64,000 bases of DNA from Acinetobacter sp. NIPH 2100 (GCF_000369805.1 NZ_KB850224.1:1163924-1227923); one strand, 5' to 3'. Numbered from the stretch's first letter, positions 19,868 through 29,095 are shown. Program-made: numbers and translations. The notes: a model not told the origin generated them from the sequence alone.

Positions 19868-19978
19868 ATGAGTTTTTTGAAAAAAAAGAATAATGCCAGT
19901 TTTGTATTCTTCATTATTACACTGTATGCATTTTTAGGGTTTGGTTTGGGCTACATTATCTGGGAATACTTGCTCTAA
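19868..19978 (+). CDS. 36-residue single-helix membrane protein, candidate small gene
   Basis: This short ORF reads MSFLKKKNNASFVFF and continues as one hydrophobic helix with a Gly-Phe-Gly-Leu-Gly face, ending Trp-Glu-Tyr-Leu-Leu and a TAA stop. It has a basic N-terminus followed by a roughly 22-residue helix, the normal layout of small inner-membrane proteins. An AAAGG sequence at 19857-19861 is at suitable spacing from the ATG. It lies in the 431-base gap between the fadE terminator and the hydrolase gene. The composition and upstream site make it better than a random ORF. Its function is unknown. Confidence 0.55.
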   Translation: MSFLKKKNNASFVFFIITLYAFLGFGLGYIIWEYLL

Positions 19979-20080
19979 GCAGCAATTCCAATCAGATTCA
20001 AAGTGTTCGCCAAATCTACTGCAAGATTAAAAATGGCTTATGGGGAATAGAGTAATTCCCCACATGCCGAAACCCATGAT

Positions 20081-20776
20081 TTATCTTGCAAGAAATGCCA
20101 CAGCATCTGTAATCAAGGCTGAGATTTCTTTCGGATGAGAAGCCAGCGAGGCGTGGCTTGCATTTAAAGAAATCACTTTTTTTGCATTTAAACGATCTGA
20201 CATAACGGCTTGATTTTCTGGGCTGATCATTCGATCTTGAGTCGAAATTTGATACCAAGACGGTTTGGTTTTCCATGCTGGCGTAGAAATGGTATCGCCA
20301 AAGGTGCTGGCTAATGGCGCTTTTTGGGTAACGCCCATTGCAAAACCGTCATCTTTACTCAGGTCCTGACAAAAGCTTTCATGGAATTTATCTACTTTTA
20401 GCCAGAGATAACCATCACTGTCAGGTTCTAGATTGGGGGCAGCAACAGGTAAATGTTGTTGTGTAATTGCGCCGGGACTCTCGTTGCTATCTGGTGCAAA
20501 TGCAGCAATATAAACCAGACCGACCACATTAGGTTGATTGCCAACTTCTGTTATGACTGCACCGCCGTAAGAATGACCGACTAGCAAAACATCGCCATTC
20601 ACTTGGGCAATCATTTTTCGCGTGCGTTCAACATCATCAGCAAGAGAGGTCAATGGAAGCTCGACAGCACGTAGGGCACTATAGCCTTGGTGAGAGAGTT
20701 CAGTAATGACTTTATTCCAATGGGCAGCGCCGCCCCAAAAACCGTGTACAAATATAATGGTAGGTTGAGTACTCAT
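20081..20776 (-). CDS. alpha/beta hydrolase, esterase-like
   Basis: This 231-residue alpha/beta-fold hydrolase has an oxyanion segment His-Gly-Phe-Trp-Gly-Gly at about residues 11-16 and a nucleophile elbow Gly-His-Ser-Tyr-Gly-Gly near residue 70. A candidate acid is Asp in Gln-Asp-Arg-Met-Ile (about residue 182), and the catalytic His is in Ala-Ser-His-Ala-Ser (about residue 206). No signal peptide is visible, so it is cytoplasmic. AGGAGA stands six to seven bases before the ATG. An AraC-type regulator is transcribed divergently 203 bases away and may control it. The substrate is unknown; salicylate or acetone-cyanohydrin esterase-like proteins share this look. Confidence 0.85.
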   Translation of the reverse strand: MSTQPTIIFVHGFWGGAAHWNKVITELSHQGYSALRAVELPLTSLADDVERTRKMIAQVNGDVLLVGHSYGGAVITEVGNQPNVVGLVYIAAFAPDSNESPGAITQQHLPVAAPNLEPDSDGYLWLKVDKFHESFCQDLSKDDGFAMGVTQKAPLASTFGDTISTPAWKTKPSWYQISTQDRMISPENQAVMSDRLNAKKVISLNASHASLASHPKEISALITDAVAFLAR

Positions 20777-20979
20777 GTTTGTCTCCTAGCTGAACGCTAT
20801 TGTATTGAATTTTATAAGCTTAAGAAGGGAAGGTTGACTGTATAAGAATGAGAAAGAAGTTGGGCGATTTTTATACTATCGAAATCTTCTGAAAAAGATT
20901 ATTGGTGATTTGTTCGGCTTGTACAATAACTGAAACGCCAATGTTTTTGCAGAAACACTTTTAAGGACAGACGAGCAAA

Positions 20980-21867
20980 ATGAGTGATGAGCATGTTTTA
21001 ACAGATATCTTTTTTGATATTTATCGATTTGCTGAAATATCGGGTAAGATCTTCTGTCTGGAAAATTTTTCACAGCAGAAAAAGTTGAACTTTCATGCTC
21101 AACATGCCTATATCCATATTATTCAACATGCGCCCTGCAGACTTAAAGTTAAACGACTTCATCTTGATCTGATCTTACAGGCTGGCGATATTGTTGTATT
21201 GCCAACTAAGCTTGAGCATTCGATTGAAATCGTGGACGAGTCAATACCGGAAGCATCGGTGATTAGTTGTGTTTTTCAATTGAAAGGGATTTATGGCGAA
21301 GCGATTGCGGAAGGGTTACCCACTTATATTCATGTGCCATCCCATCATGATGCAGAAAAAATTGCAGAATGGGTACCGATGACTGTTGCTGCAATCAAAC
21401 TTGAACTTGAACATCCAACGCTCGGGAGCAGGGTCATGCTATCCCGAATTATTGATTTACTATTGGTTTGGTCAATACGTTTTTGGCTGGCAACAGAGAA
21501 GATAGAACATAAAAGCTGGATTTCTGCATTACGCGATCCCATGATGAGTAAAGCATTATCGTTAATGCATGCTCAACCTGCCTATGAATGGGATGTTGAA
21601 TCACTGGCTCAACTTACCAAGCAGTCTCGCTCTAGTTTTTCTAAAAAATTTGTTGAATTGGTTGGGACATCACCGATACTTTATTTAAAAAACTGGCGTA
21701 TGAAATTAGCCTGTCAATTGCTCACAGAAACAGATAAAAATATTGCACAAGTTTCGGAACTGGTCGGTTATTCCTCACAAGCAGCATTCACACGTACTTT
21801 TACACAGACTTTTGGCTGCGCGCCGAAAGTATTTAGAAGTCGATTGATCTCATCTTCATTGGACTAA
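20980..21867 (+). CDS. AraC-family transcriptional regulator with cupin sensor domain
   Basis: This 295-residue protein has an N-terminal cupin-like ligand domain (about residues 1-180) of the type found in Cupin_6 AraC regulators. The C-terminal double helix-turn-helix lies at about residues 195-290, containing Trp-Asp-Val-Glu-Ser-Leu-Ala-Gln-Leu and Val-Gly-Tyr-Ser-Ser-Gln-Ala-Ala-Phe. An AAGGA lies upstream of the ATG. It is divergent from the alpha/beta hydrolase and convergent with the siderophore receptor. The most economical target is the hydrolase promoter in the shared 203-base gap. The effector is not predictable. Confidence 0.9.
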   Translation: MSDEHVLTDIFFDIYRFAEISGKIFCLENFSQQKKLNFHAQHAYIHIIQHAPCRLKVKRLHLDLILQAGDIVVLPTKLEHSIEIVDESIPEASVISCVFQLKGIYGEAIAEGLPTYIHVPSHHDAEKIAEWVPMTVAAIKLELEHPTLGSRVMLSRIIDLLLVWSIRFWLATEKIEHKSWISALRDPMMSKALSLMHAQPAYEWDVESLAQLTKQSRSSFSKKFVELVGTSPILYLKNWRMKLACQLLTETDKNIAQVSELVGYSSQAAFTRTFTQTFGCAPKVFRSRLISSSLD

Positions 21868-21894
21868 ACAAGGGGGATTAAGTTGCTTGAGTTC

Positions 21895-21918
21895 AATGAA
21901 TAAGATTTATATTTGAAT
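21895..21918 (+). repeat. 24-bp direct repeat, copy 1
   Basis: The 24 bases from 21895 to 21918 match 24450-24473 in 23 of 24 positions, in the same orientation. This copy lies just after the AraC gene and before the 3' end of the siderophore receptor gene; the other lies upstream of the receptor. The function is unknown. Confidence 0.75.
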
Positions 21919-21948
21919 GGAGTGTCTTTAATTTTTGAGTTGCTTTTG

Positions 21949-21979
21949 ATCAGCGCCGTGATCAATTCACCGCGCTGAT
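21949..21979. terminator. probable bidirectional terminator between araC-type and receptor genes
   Basis: An 8-bp GC-rich inverted repeat (21949-21956 with 21972-21979) encloses a second GTGA/TCAC stem, separated by a single C/C mismatch. It lies between two convergent genes. The flanking T runs are weak on both strands, so termination strength is uncertain. Confidence 0.5.
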
Positions 21980-21987
21980 TCTATGTT

Positions 21988-24159
21988 TTAGAATTTAAAA
22001 GTTGCACGTAATACCGCTTGACGAGAATCCCCTTGAGACACTGCCAAATTATTTACACTAGCAGTGTAATAGGTCTTGTCAAAGATATTATTTAAATTAA
22101 ATTGAAAGTTCACAGCTTGTTTAGCAATGCTAGTGTCATAACTGATAAAGGCGTTGGTCAGTGTATATTCAGGTAAGTCAAAGGTATTTTCTGAATCACC
22201 TGCGCGCTTACCGACATAATTACCACTGAGACCTAAACGTAATTTGCCATTGTAAAGTTCCCCATAATTATAGGCCAAGGCCAGAGAAGCTGTATCTCGT
22301 GCTACATTATTCAAGCGATTGCCTTGCAGACCAAGCTCGTCTTCGGTGACTTTGGCATCGGTATAGGCATAGGTGAGGGTCGCATCGAGTTGATCGGTTA
22401 GTCGTCCAGTGAGGTCAAGTTCAGCGCCTTTGGAACGGACCGCTCCAGTTGTATGTAGTTCGATCTCATTGCTTGATGGATTGGTCACTTTGGCTAAAAC
22501 ATTACGTTTTTTAATGTCATAGAGTGCAAAATTGGCTTTGATACGGTCATTTAACTCATATTTAGCACCAACCTCATAGGATTTTGCTTGTTCTGGGCTG
22601 ACATCTGCATTAATGACCGCATCGCCACCGAGCGGGGCGATTGACGATGAAGGTTTAAGTGATTCGGTATAGCTACCATAGAATGAAAGCTGATCATTCC
22701 ATTGATAGACCAAACCTGCATGCGGGAGCCAAGTATCATCTTTGGTATTGGTATTTTCCTTAAATGGTCTGCCACGCCCAGCAGTCTGTTGATAATTCAA
22801 ATAACGGCCACCCAGTACTGCAATCCAGTTTTCATTGAAATGAATGGCATCTTGGACATAAAACCCATAGGTGTGTAATTTATCGGTTTGGTCACTGTCC
22901 GATGCGACAATGTTGCGGGAAGTCTCAATAGCCCCATAGTTAGGGTTTAAATAATCTAAAGTTGATGTATCTCCACGAACCATGTCAGGACGGAAATATT
23001 TACGGTATTCGATATCTGAACCGATTTGAAGATCATGTTTTAAGCCCAGTAAATTGACTGAACCAGTCAAATAGGCTTGTGCATTACTATCTACACTTTC
23101 TGCATTCAGCGTCGCATCGGTGCGGCGTGTCACCGTATGGTTGGTGGTATTTAACTTGGTTACACGTAACTGATTGGCATCATAGGTTTCATAGTTATAG
23201 GTATAGCCGAAGTGAGCTGACCAAGCATCATTAATTTGATGATCAACCAGTAGTTGTGCTAGATGATCTTCTCCCTTCATTTGGTTAAAGGCTTCATCCA
23301 AGCGCTGATATTTAGAGATGGGTAAGGCTTGCTTGGTTTTTGGATCAAAAATGGTCGAGCGATCAAAAGGCACATCAAAATCACGATATTGATAGCTGAG
23401 ATTGACTTTGGTTTGACCATTATCCCAAGCCAATGATGGTGCAATTAAGGTTTGTTTGAGATTGCCAAAATTACGCCAATAGTCTGCGTCGGAATGATCA
23501 GCAATAAGGCGGTAAGCAAAGTTACTATTATTGATTGCGCCCGTGGTATCTAGACTTGCGCCTAAACCATTTTTACCTGCCGCGAAACTTGATCCATAAA
23601 CTGAAAACTCAGTTTTTTGCGTGCGTTCAGGTTTTTTTGTAATGACATTGACTACACCACCAGGATCCATAATGCCATAGAGTAACGATGATGGACCTTT
23701 TAGAACTTCAACCTGTTCGACTGCCGCATTCATGGTCCGACCTTGCACAATTGGCATACCATTTACTGTAATTGAACCATCACGATTGTCACCAAAACCC
23801 CGTTTCATCACGGTATCTTGAGTACCACCCAAAGTATTACCCTGTGTAATGCCGCTGACTTGGGTGAGTGCATTATCTAAGTTTGCAGGCAAATAATCTT
23901 TTACATATTGTTTAGAGACCACATTTACTGTTTGTGGACTTTCCAAATTCTTTTTATTTCCTCTCAGGGTCGATGCAGTTTGAGAGGAGATATAACTTGA
24001 AGTTTGTTCTGCTTGAATGTTAATTGTAGCGAGTTGAGTCGGTTGTATAGAAGTGGTTTCTGCCCATGAGATGGTAGGAACAAAAGATAAAAGCAATGGA
24101 CTGCTATGTTTTAAAACTTCAATAGTCATGAGATTTTTGCGTGGCGAGAAAGCAGACAT
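21988..24159 (-). CDS. TonB-dependent siderophore receptor
   Basis: This ORF of up to 723 residues has no STN signalling domain. A Met at residue 11 gives a better signal-peptide start, with cleavage after Ser-Trp-Ala. The plug at about residues 60-180 contains Val-Glu-Val-Leu-Lys-Gly-Pro-Ser-Ser-Leu-Leu-Tyr-Gly and Pro-Gly-Gly-Val-Val-Asn, the classical siderophore-receptor plug motifs. The barrel ends Leu-Arg-Ala-Thr-Phe-Lys-Phe. A Fur-box-like site lies about 100 bases upstream. It stands alone on the minus strand, flanked on both sides by copies of a 24-bp repeat. The ligand is unknown. Confidence 0.93.
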   Translation of the reverse strand: MSAFSPRKNLMTIEVLKHSSPLLLSFVPTISWAETTSIQPTQLATINIQAEQTSSYISSQTASTLRGNKKNLESPQTVNVVSKQYVKDYLPANLDNALTQVSGITQGNTLGGTQDTVMKRGFGDNRDGSITVNGMPIVQGRTMNAAVEQVEVLKGPSSLLYGIMDPGGVVNVITKKPERTQKTEFSVYGSSFAAGKNGLGASLDTTGAINNSNFAYRLIADHSDADYWRNFGNLKQTLIAPSLAWDNGQTKVNLSYQYRDFDVPFDRSTIFDPKTKQALPISKYQRLDEAFNQMKGEDHLAQLLVDHQINDAWSAHFGYTYNYETYDANQLRVTKLNTTNHTVTRRTDATLNAESVDSNAQAYLTGSVNLLGLKHDLQIGSDIEYRKYFRPDMVRGDTSTLDYLNPNYGAIETSRNIVASDSDQTDKLHTYGFYVQDAIHFNENWIAVLGGRYLNYQQTAGRGRPFKENTNTKDDTWLPHAGLVYQWNDQLSFYGSYTESLKPSSSIAPLGGDAVINADVSPEQAKSYEVGAKYELNDRIKANFALYDIKKRNVLAKVTNPSSNEIELHTTGAVRSKGAELDLTGRLTDQLDATLTYAYTDAKVTEDELGLQGNRLNNVARDTASLALAYNYGELYNGKLRLGLSGNYVGKRAGDSENTFDLPEYTLTNAFISYDTSIAKQAVNFQFNLNNIFDKTYYTASVNNLAVSQGDSRQAVLRATFKF

Positions 24160-24261
24160 AGGGATACCTGAGCGATAGAAAAATCGAGGTGGTGCAGGAG
24201 AGAAGCAGTCACTTCACCTAAGAAGTATCGGCGAGTGTCGTAATAAGCGAGTCAAGTATAT

Positions 24262-24280
24262 TTAAATGGGAATCATTTTC
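24262..24280 (-). promoter_or_regulatory. Fur-box-like site upstream of the siderophore receptor
   Basis: On the minus strand the site reads GAAAATGATTCCCATTTAA and matches the Fur consensus at about 12 of 19 positions, including AATGAT and CATT. It is about 100 bases upstream of the receptor start. The remainder of the 436-base gap (24160-24607) is AT-rich and also holds one copy of a 24-bp direct repeat and a short palindrome. Confidence 0.55.
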
Positions 24281-24449
24281 AAGTGAATAGTTGGGATGTA
24301 AAAACTTATAAAATTAAGATGCTGATAATTCATTTATTATTCTTTAAAATTAGTCTGCATGTGCTCTGCTTTTGATCAGATCTTGGTTTAAGTAGGAGGA
24401 GATATCATTACAATAAATTTTTAAGTGTAGTCCTGAACGTTTTCATTAA

Positions 24450-24473
24450 AATGAATAAGATTCATATTTGAAT
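24450..24473 (+). repeat. 24-bp direct repeat, copy 2
   Basis: This is the second copy of the repeat at 21895-21918, with one T/C difference. It contains a small ATGAAT/ATTCAT palindrome created by that difference, and is followed by an 8-bp inverted repeat (24482-24489 with 24498-24505). It lies upstream of both the receptor (-) and the amidohydrolase (+). Confidence 0.75.
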
Positions 24474-24607
24474 ATTTAAATAAATCATTTTATTCATAAT
24501 GATTTGTTGAGTAGGCTAAAACAACACAGCTATTTACAACAATTAGAGATCGCCATGGATGAGCAGTATTTGAAACTTGATGTCTTTATCCTATTTTGAG
24601 TATAACA

Positions 24608-25684
24608 ATGACAAAATTAGATTTTGCAATTATTGATCCGCATATCCATCAGTGGGATCCTTACCATACACCGCATTCCGCAGCACTGTTGGTCAAAGCT
24701 TTGGGCAAATATCCGGCCGTGATGGATCAGGTGGTACGTTGGGTAAAACCAAAACCACTGCTTGAGACCATTGGTCGTACGGACGATGTGTTAAATCCAT
24801 ATTTGCCTGAACATTATCGTGCTGATCTTGGAACTTTTTCAGCAGAAAGCGTTGTGCATGTGGAAGCGAATTGGCATCACCACAAAGGTTTTGGGGTGGT
24901 TGAAGAAACCACTTGGCTTCAGCAATTAGATTTTAACTCACAAGGTCTGAAGTTAGGTGCAATTGTCGCAACAGCAGATCCTCGGGACCGAAAATTTAAA
25001 GACATTCTCAAAGCACATCAGGATGCGAGTCCGAAATTTTGTGGTATTCGCAAAATGGCGGCTTGGCATCAAGACAAGGGTGTTTACCGTTGGTGTGATC
25101 GGCCACATTTATATCAGAACAAGAGCTTTCTCAAAGGTTTTGAGCAGCTGGCAAAACTGGATTTATCTTTTGATGCTTGGGGCTATTCCACGCAATTATT
25201 AGAAATAACCAGTTTGGCGAAACAATTTCCTGAAACACGTATTGTGGTTGATCATCTGGCGACGCCTGTTGGTTTATTTGGGGCCGTCGGCAAAAAAACA
25301 GGCAAAACACTGGCGCAAAGAAATGCCATCTTTAAACAATGGCAACAGGATATTGCACAGTTAGCCGAGCAGAAAAATGTCCATGCCAAAATTTCAGGTT
25401 TAATGATGCCTGTGCTCGGACATACATATTACAAACAGCATCGAACGGCGACCATTGCGGAGATGGTGAATGTATTAACACCTTTAATACAACATGCCAT
25501 TCAGGTGTTTGGTCTGGATCGAGTGATGTTTGCTTCTAATTTTCCTATGGATAAACCAAATACGACCTTAAATGATTTAATCCATGCCTATATTCAAATG
25601 ATTGCACCCTATGGCGAGCAGGCTTTGTATTCAGTATTTAAACAAAATGCCGCCAATTTTTTTCAACTTCCTTTAGAGCCATAA
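24608..25684 (+). CDS. amidohydrolase-family metal-dependent hydrolase (Amidohydro_2 type)
   Basis: This 358-residue TIM-barrel protein has an N-terminal metal motif Asp-Pro-His-Ile-His (residues 9-13 from this start), a Val-Asp-His-Leu-Ala segment near residue 217, and Phe-Ala-Ser-Asn-Phe-Pro-Met-Asp near the C-terminus. These are typical of the PF04909 family, which includes lactonases and decarboxylases. The ATG at 24608 is preferred over an in-frame TTG at 24596 because the strongly conserved part starts right after it. The short-chain dehydrogenase gene begins one base after its stop, so the two form an operon and probably act on one compound. The substrate is unknown. Confidence 0.85.
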   Translation: MTKLDFAIIDPHIHQWDPYHTPHSAALLVKALGKYPAVMDQVVRWVKPKPLLETIGRTDDVLNPYLPEHYRADLGTFSAESVVHVEANWHHHKGFGVVEETTWLQQLDFNSQGLKLGAIVATADPRDRKFKDILKAHQDASPKFCGIRKMAAWHQDKGVYRWCDRPHLYQNKSFLKGFEQLAKLDLSFDAWGYSTQLLEITSLAKQFPETRIVVDHLATPVGLFGAVGKKTGKTLAQRNAIFKQWQQDIAQLAEQKNVHAKISGLMMPVLGHTYYKQHRTATIAEMVNVLTPLIQHAIQVFGLDRVMFASNFPMDKPNTTLNDLIHAYIQMIAPYGEQALYSVFKQNAANFFQLPLEP

Positions 25685-25685
25685 T

Positions 25686-26528
25686 ATGAAAAGTTTTAAT
25701 CAAAAAGTCGCTGCAATTACAGGCGCAGGGTCGGGCATTGGTCAACAGCTCGCGATTTTATTGGCCCAACAAGGTGCGCATTTAGCTTTGAGCGATATTA
25801 ATGAACAGGGTTTGGCGGAAACACAGGCTTTGCTGCAGCAATATCCTGTCAAGGTTACACTGACAAAACTAGATGTATCGGATCAGACCGCAGTACGTGA
25901 ATGGGCTGCAGAAAGTTTTAAAGCTCACGGCAAGATTAACTTGATTTTTAATAATGCAGGTGTGGCTTTGGCGAGTACTGTAGAGGGGATGAACTATGAT
26001 GAATTGGAATGGATTTTAAATATTAACTTTTGGGGTGTTGTGTATGGTACTAAAGAGTTTTTGCCGTATTTAAAGCAAAGTGATGAAGGGCATATTATTA
26101 ATATTTCCAGTCTTTTTGGTTTAACCGCTCAGCCGACACAAAGTGCTTACAATGCTACAAAATTTGCAGTCCGTGGTTTTACAGAGGCTTTACGCCAAGA
26201 GTTAAAAATACAAAATAATGGTTTGAGTGCGACCTGTGTGCATCCAGGTGGAATCCGCACCAATATTGCCAACAGCGCAAGAATGAGTGAGAGCATTCGT
26301 AGCTTGGGGATGAACCCAGCCAAAGCCAGTCAGGCATTTAACAAGGTGTTAAAAACCCCACCTGAGCAAGCTGCTAAAATTATTCTGAATGCAGTCAAAG
26401 CGGATAAAGCACGTATCCTGATTGGGAACGATGCCAAAATGCTAGATTTGATTCAACGCATCACACCAACGCATTATGGACATGCACTTAGTTTTTTCAC
26501 GAAGAAAAGTAAGAAAAAGAAAGCGTAA
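25686..26528 (+). CDS. short-chain dehydrogenase/reductase
   Basis: This 280-residue classical SDR has a cofactor motif Thr-Gly-Ala-Gly-Ser-Gly-Ile-Gly at residues 12-19, Asn-Asn-Ala-Gly near residue 90, a catalytic Ser in Ile-Ser-Ser, and Tyr-Asn-Ala-Thr-Lys as the Tyr-x-x-x-Lys pair near residues 155-159. An Asp after the second strand (Leu-Ser-Asp-Ile-Asn) suggests NAD preference. The C-terminus is Lys-rich. It is translated right after the amidohydrolase and is followed by a terminator. The substrate is not identifiable. Confidence 0.9.
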   Translation: MKSFNQKVAAITGAGSGIGQQLAILLAQQGAHLALSDINEQGLAETQALLQQYPVKVTLTKLDVSDQTAVREWAAESFKAHGKINLIFNNAGVALASTVEGMNYDELEWILNINFWGVVYGTKEFLPYLKQSDEGHIINISSLFGLTAQPTQSAYNATKFAVRGFTEALRQELKIQNNGLSATCVHPGGIRTNIANSARMSESIRSLGMNPAKASQAFNKVLKTPPEQAAKIILNAVKADKARILIGNDAKMLDLIQRITPTHYGHALSFFTKKSKKKKA

Positions 26529-26554
26529 TTATCTTTAGCAAAAGGATGTTAATA

Positions 26555-26586
26555 GTGCTTGTTGCTTTAAAACAGGCATCTTTTTT
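26555..26586 (+). terminator. intrinsic terminator after the dehydrogenase
   Basis: A stem of eight pairs with one G-U (26556-26563 with 26571-26578) and a 7-base loop is followed by TC and six T. It lies 27 bases after the stop. The rest of the 341-base gap before maeA is AT-rich, with nothing else that I can support. Confidence 0.65.
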
Positions 26587-26869
26587 AGATTTTATGGGTG
26601 CATGAAAAGCATGTGCAACGATATCACTACAATAATAGATCAGCGCTGGTGCAAAAATAATTCAAAATATTGCAGTGCTGCATGAAAAATGATCTAAAAA
26701 AGGGACTACTATTTATTTCCTAAATAATGATTCACTTTACATGTAACTAGATTATTCGGTTTCTCACTTGGTTTGGTGTAAATTATTGTCCATGCCAAAG
26801 TTCTTTTTTTGAAAGAATTTCAGCGAATAAATTTTTTGTACATTTGAGAGAGAGTCTAAAGAGTAAAGT

Positions 26870-28570
26870 ATGTCTGTGAACCCTAGTAAAATCAAAAAAC
26901 CTTTATATATTCACTATGCTGGAAACGCTCTTTTAGAACTACCTCTGTTAAATAAAGGCTCTGCTTTTTCTGAAGAAGAACGAGAGAATTTTAACTTGCA
27001 TGGCCTAGTTCCGTACAATATTGAGAATATTGAAGAGCAGACCCAACGTTCATATCAACAGTATCTTTCATTTGATAACGACTTGAATAAGCATATTTAT
27101 TTGCGAAATATTCAAGATACCAATGAAACGCTGTTCTATAATTTATTGAGTCAGCATTTAGATGAAATGCTGCCGATTATTTATACCCCGACGGTTGGAG
27201 AAGCATGTCAGCGTTTCTCAGACATCTATCGTCGTCATCGCGGTATCTTTATTTCTTATCCTGAACGTCAGTACATCGACCAAATTATTCATAACGTAAA
27301 CAAGAAAAACGTTAAAGTGATTGTGATTACAGATGGCGAGCGTATTTTAGGTCTGGGTGATCAGGGTATTGGCGGCATGGGCATTCCAATTGGTAAATTG
27401 TCGCTTTATACCGCATGTGGTGGGATCAGCCCTGCCTATACCTTGCCGATTACCATTGATGTTGGAACCAACAACCAAGAATTGCTTGATGATCCAATTT
27501 ATATGGGCTGGAAACAGCCACGTATTCGTGGTGAGCAATATTATGAGTTTGTTGAGCAAATTATTACGGCAGTGCGTCAGCGTTGGCCAGATGTGCTGAT
27601 TCAATTTGAAGATTTTGCGCAAACCAATGCCATGCCATTATTGACGCAGTATCGCGATAAGATTTGTTGTTTTAATGATGACATTCAAGGGACAGCAGCG
27701 GTCACTGTTGCGACCTTAATTGCTGCATCAAGAGCGCAAGGTAAACAACTGAAAGATCAAACAGTTACTTTTGTTGGTGCTGGCTCGGCGGGATGTGGTA
27801 TCGCAGAACAGATCGTCAGACAAATGATGGATGAAGGCTTGAGCGACCATGAAGCACGCTCACGTATCTTCATGGTAGATCGTTTTGGTTTGATGACTGA
27901 TCAACAGCCGAATTTGCTTGATTTCCAGCAAAAACTTGCAACTCCTGTGGATGCGATTCGCACTTGGGAATATACAGGCGATAATGTTGCTTTATTAGAT
28001 GTCGTGAAAAATGCCAAACCAAGCATCTTGATTGGTGTGTCAGGGCAGGCAGGTTTATTTAGTGAAGATGTGATTAAAACGCTGGCTAAGTATTATAAGC
28101 ATCCGATTGTATTACCTTTGTCGAACCCGACGTCACAAGTGGAAGCGCAGCCGAAAGATATTATTGAGTGGACGCAAGGTGCTGCAATTGTGGCAACAGG
28201 TAGCCCTTTTGCACCCGTTTATTTCCAAGGCAAGGTGTATAGCATTGCGCAATGCAATAACTCCTATATCTTCCCCGGAATTGGGCTGGGTGTAATTGCT
28301 TGTGGTGCAACTCATATCAGTGATTCGATGTTGATGGCTGCGAGTACCGCTTTGGCAGATTGTTCACCACGTCTGAAAAATGCTGCGGCAGATTTATTAC
28401 CGAATATCAATGACATTCAACAAGTGTCTAAGTTCATTGCATTTAAAGTAGCAAAAGCAGCGATGGCAGATGGATTGGCAGTGCCATTAAGTAATGATGT
28501 ACTTAAACAGGCAATTGAAGATAATTTCTGGACGCCAGAATATCGTAATTATCGCCGTGTTGGCTACTGA
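26870..28570 (+). CDS. maeA: NAD-dependent malic enzyme (malate dehydrogenase, oxaloacetate-decarboxylating)
   Basis: This 566-residue protein is practically the length of E. coli MaeA (565). It converts malate to pyruvate, CO2 and NADH. Visible motifs are Tyr-Thr-Pro-Thr-Val-Gly-Glu-Ala (about residue 105), [10 protein letters not shown] with the catalytic region (about 165), Phe-Asn-Asp-Asp-Ile-Gln-Gly-Thr metal ligands (about 265), and a Gly-Ala-Gly-Ser-Ala-Gly-Cys-Gly dinucleotide fold (about 305). A GAGAGAG purine run lies upstream of the ATG. It stands alone as one unit with a terminator behind it. Confidence 0.96.
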   Translation: MSVNPSKIKKPLYIHYAGNALLELPLLNKGSAFSEEERENFNLHGLVPYNIENIEEQTQRSYQQYLSFDNDLNKHIYLRNIQDTNETLFYNLLSQHLDEMLPIIYTPTVGEACQRFSDIYRRHRGIFISYPERQYIDQIIHNVNKKNVKVIVITDGERILGLGDQGIGGMGIPIGKLSLYTACGGISPAYTLPITIDVGTNNQELLDDPIYMGWKQPRIRGEQYYEFVEQIITAVRQRWPDVLIQFEDFAQTNAMPLLTQYRDKICCFNDDIQGTAAVTVATLIAASRAQGKQLKDQTVTFVGAGSAGCGIAEQIVRQMMDEGLSDHEARSRIFMVDRFGLMTDQQPNLLDFQQKLATPVDAIRTWEYTGDNVALLDVVKNAKPSILIGVSGQAGLFSEDVIKTLAKYYKHPIVLPLSNPTSQVEAQPKDIIEWTQGAAIVATGSPFAPVYFQGKVYSIAQCNNSYIFPGIGLGVIACGATHISDSMLMAASTALADCSPRLKNAAADLLPNINDIQQVSKFIAFKVAKAAMADGLAVPLSNDVLKQAIEDNFWTPEYRNYRRVGY

Positions 28571-28581
28571 GCCATTTAATT

Positions 28582-28609
28582 AAAAAGGACTCTACGGAGT
28601 CCTTTTTTT
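28582..28609. terminator. bidirectional intrinsic terminator, maeA / lrp-type gene
   Basis: An 11-bp perfect stem (28582-28592 with 28597-28607) has a 4-base loop TACG, A-run and T-run flanks. The T run extends into the stop codon of the convergent Lrp-type gene (28608-28610), so the two genes share one compact terminator. Confidence 0.9.
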
Positions 28610-29030
28610 AGGTTTTATAAGTAGAGAGCAGAATACTGGTCTCACTATTATAGATCCCTGAAATATTTCGAATTCGTTCCAAGGCTTTATCGAAGTTTTC
28701 CAAACTGTCAGATTGCAATTCCACCAGAATATCCCATTTGCCATTGGTGGTATGCAGACGTTCAACAGCAGACTCTAAGCGCAGCTCCCGAATCACTGCC
28801 TGAGCACGGGTACCTTCCACCATAATATTCATCCATGCGCGAATAATATTTTTTTCAGCATTGGGGCGAAAACGCACGGTGTATCCCGTAATCACGCCAG
28901 TAGATTCCATATATTCGATTCGTTTCTGCACTGTGGCACGAGAAACACGTGTTTTTGCTGCCAGATCTGTAATGGACATTCGTGCATTGTCTTTGAGCAA
29001 GCCTAATATAATATGATCGATATTGTTCAT
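28608..29030 (-). CDS. Lrp/AsnC-family transcriptional regulator
   Basis: This 140-residue regulator has an N-terminal winged helix-turn-helix (residues 1-60, with Ile-Thr-Asp-Leu-Ala and Ser-Arg-Ala-Thr-Val-Gln-Lys-Arg) and a C-terminal RAM/AsnC ligand domain (about residues 65-140). The ATG at 29030 is preferred over a TTG at 29051, because Asn-Asn-Ile-Asp-His-Ile-Ile-Leu is the usual start of such proteins. It is divergent from gdhA-ast, with two palindromes in the shared gap. It is therefore a good candidate for controlling itself and the arginine/glutamate operon. The effector is probably an amino acid such as arginine or glutamate, by inference. Confidence 0.9.
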   Translation of the reverse strand: MNNIDHIILGLLKDNARMSITDLAAKTRVSRATVQKRIEYMESTGVITGYTVRFRPNAEKNIIRAWMNIMVEGTRAQAVIRELRLESAVERLHTTNGKWDILVELQSDSLENFDKALERIRNISGIYNSETSILLSTYKT

Positions 29031-29064
29031 TTTGGTATTTACTATGCGCAAATTGATAAAAATT

Positions 29065-29091
29065 AATTCATTTTAATCATTAAAACGAATT
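29065..29091. promoter_or_regulatory. 25-27-bp palindrome, probable Lrp-type operator 1
   Basis: Two 13-base arms (29065-29077 and 29079-29091) are symmetric around C29078 with one mismatch. The site lies 35-60 bases upstream of the Lrp-type gene start. A dimeric AT-rich palindrome of this sort next to an Lrp/AsnC gene is typical of its own binding site; binding itself is inferred. Confidence 0.6.
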
Positions 29092-29095
29092 TTGT

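Noticed and set aside
20042..20061. GGGGAAT/ATTCCCC inverted repeat after the alpha/beta hydrolase
   Set aside because: The stem is only seven bp, with no T run on the minus strand; too weak to call a terminator.
24482..24505. AAATCATT/AATGATTT inverted repeat upstream of the amidohydrolase
   Set aside because: Short arms in very AT-rich DNA are expected by chance; not called as an operator.
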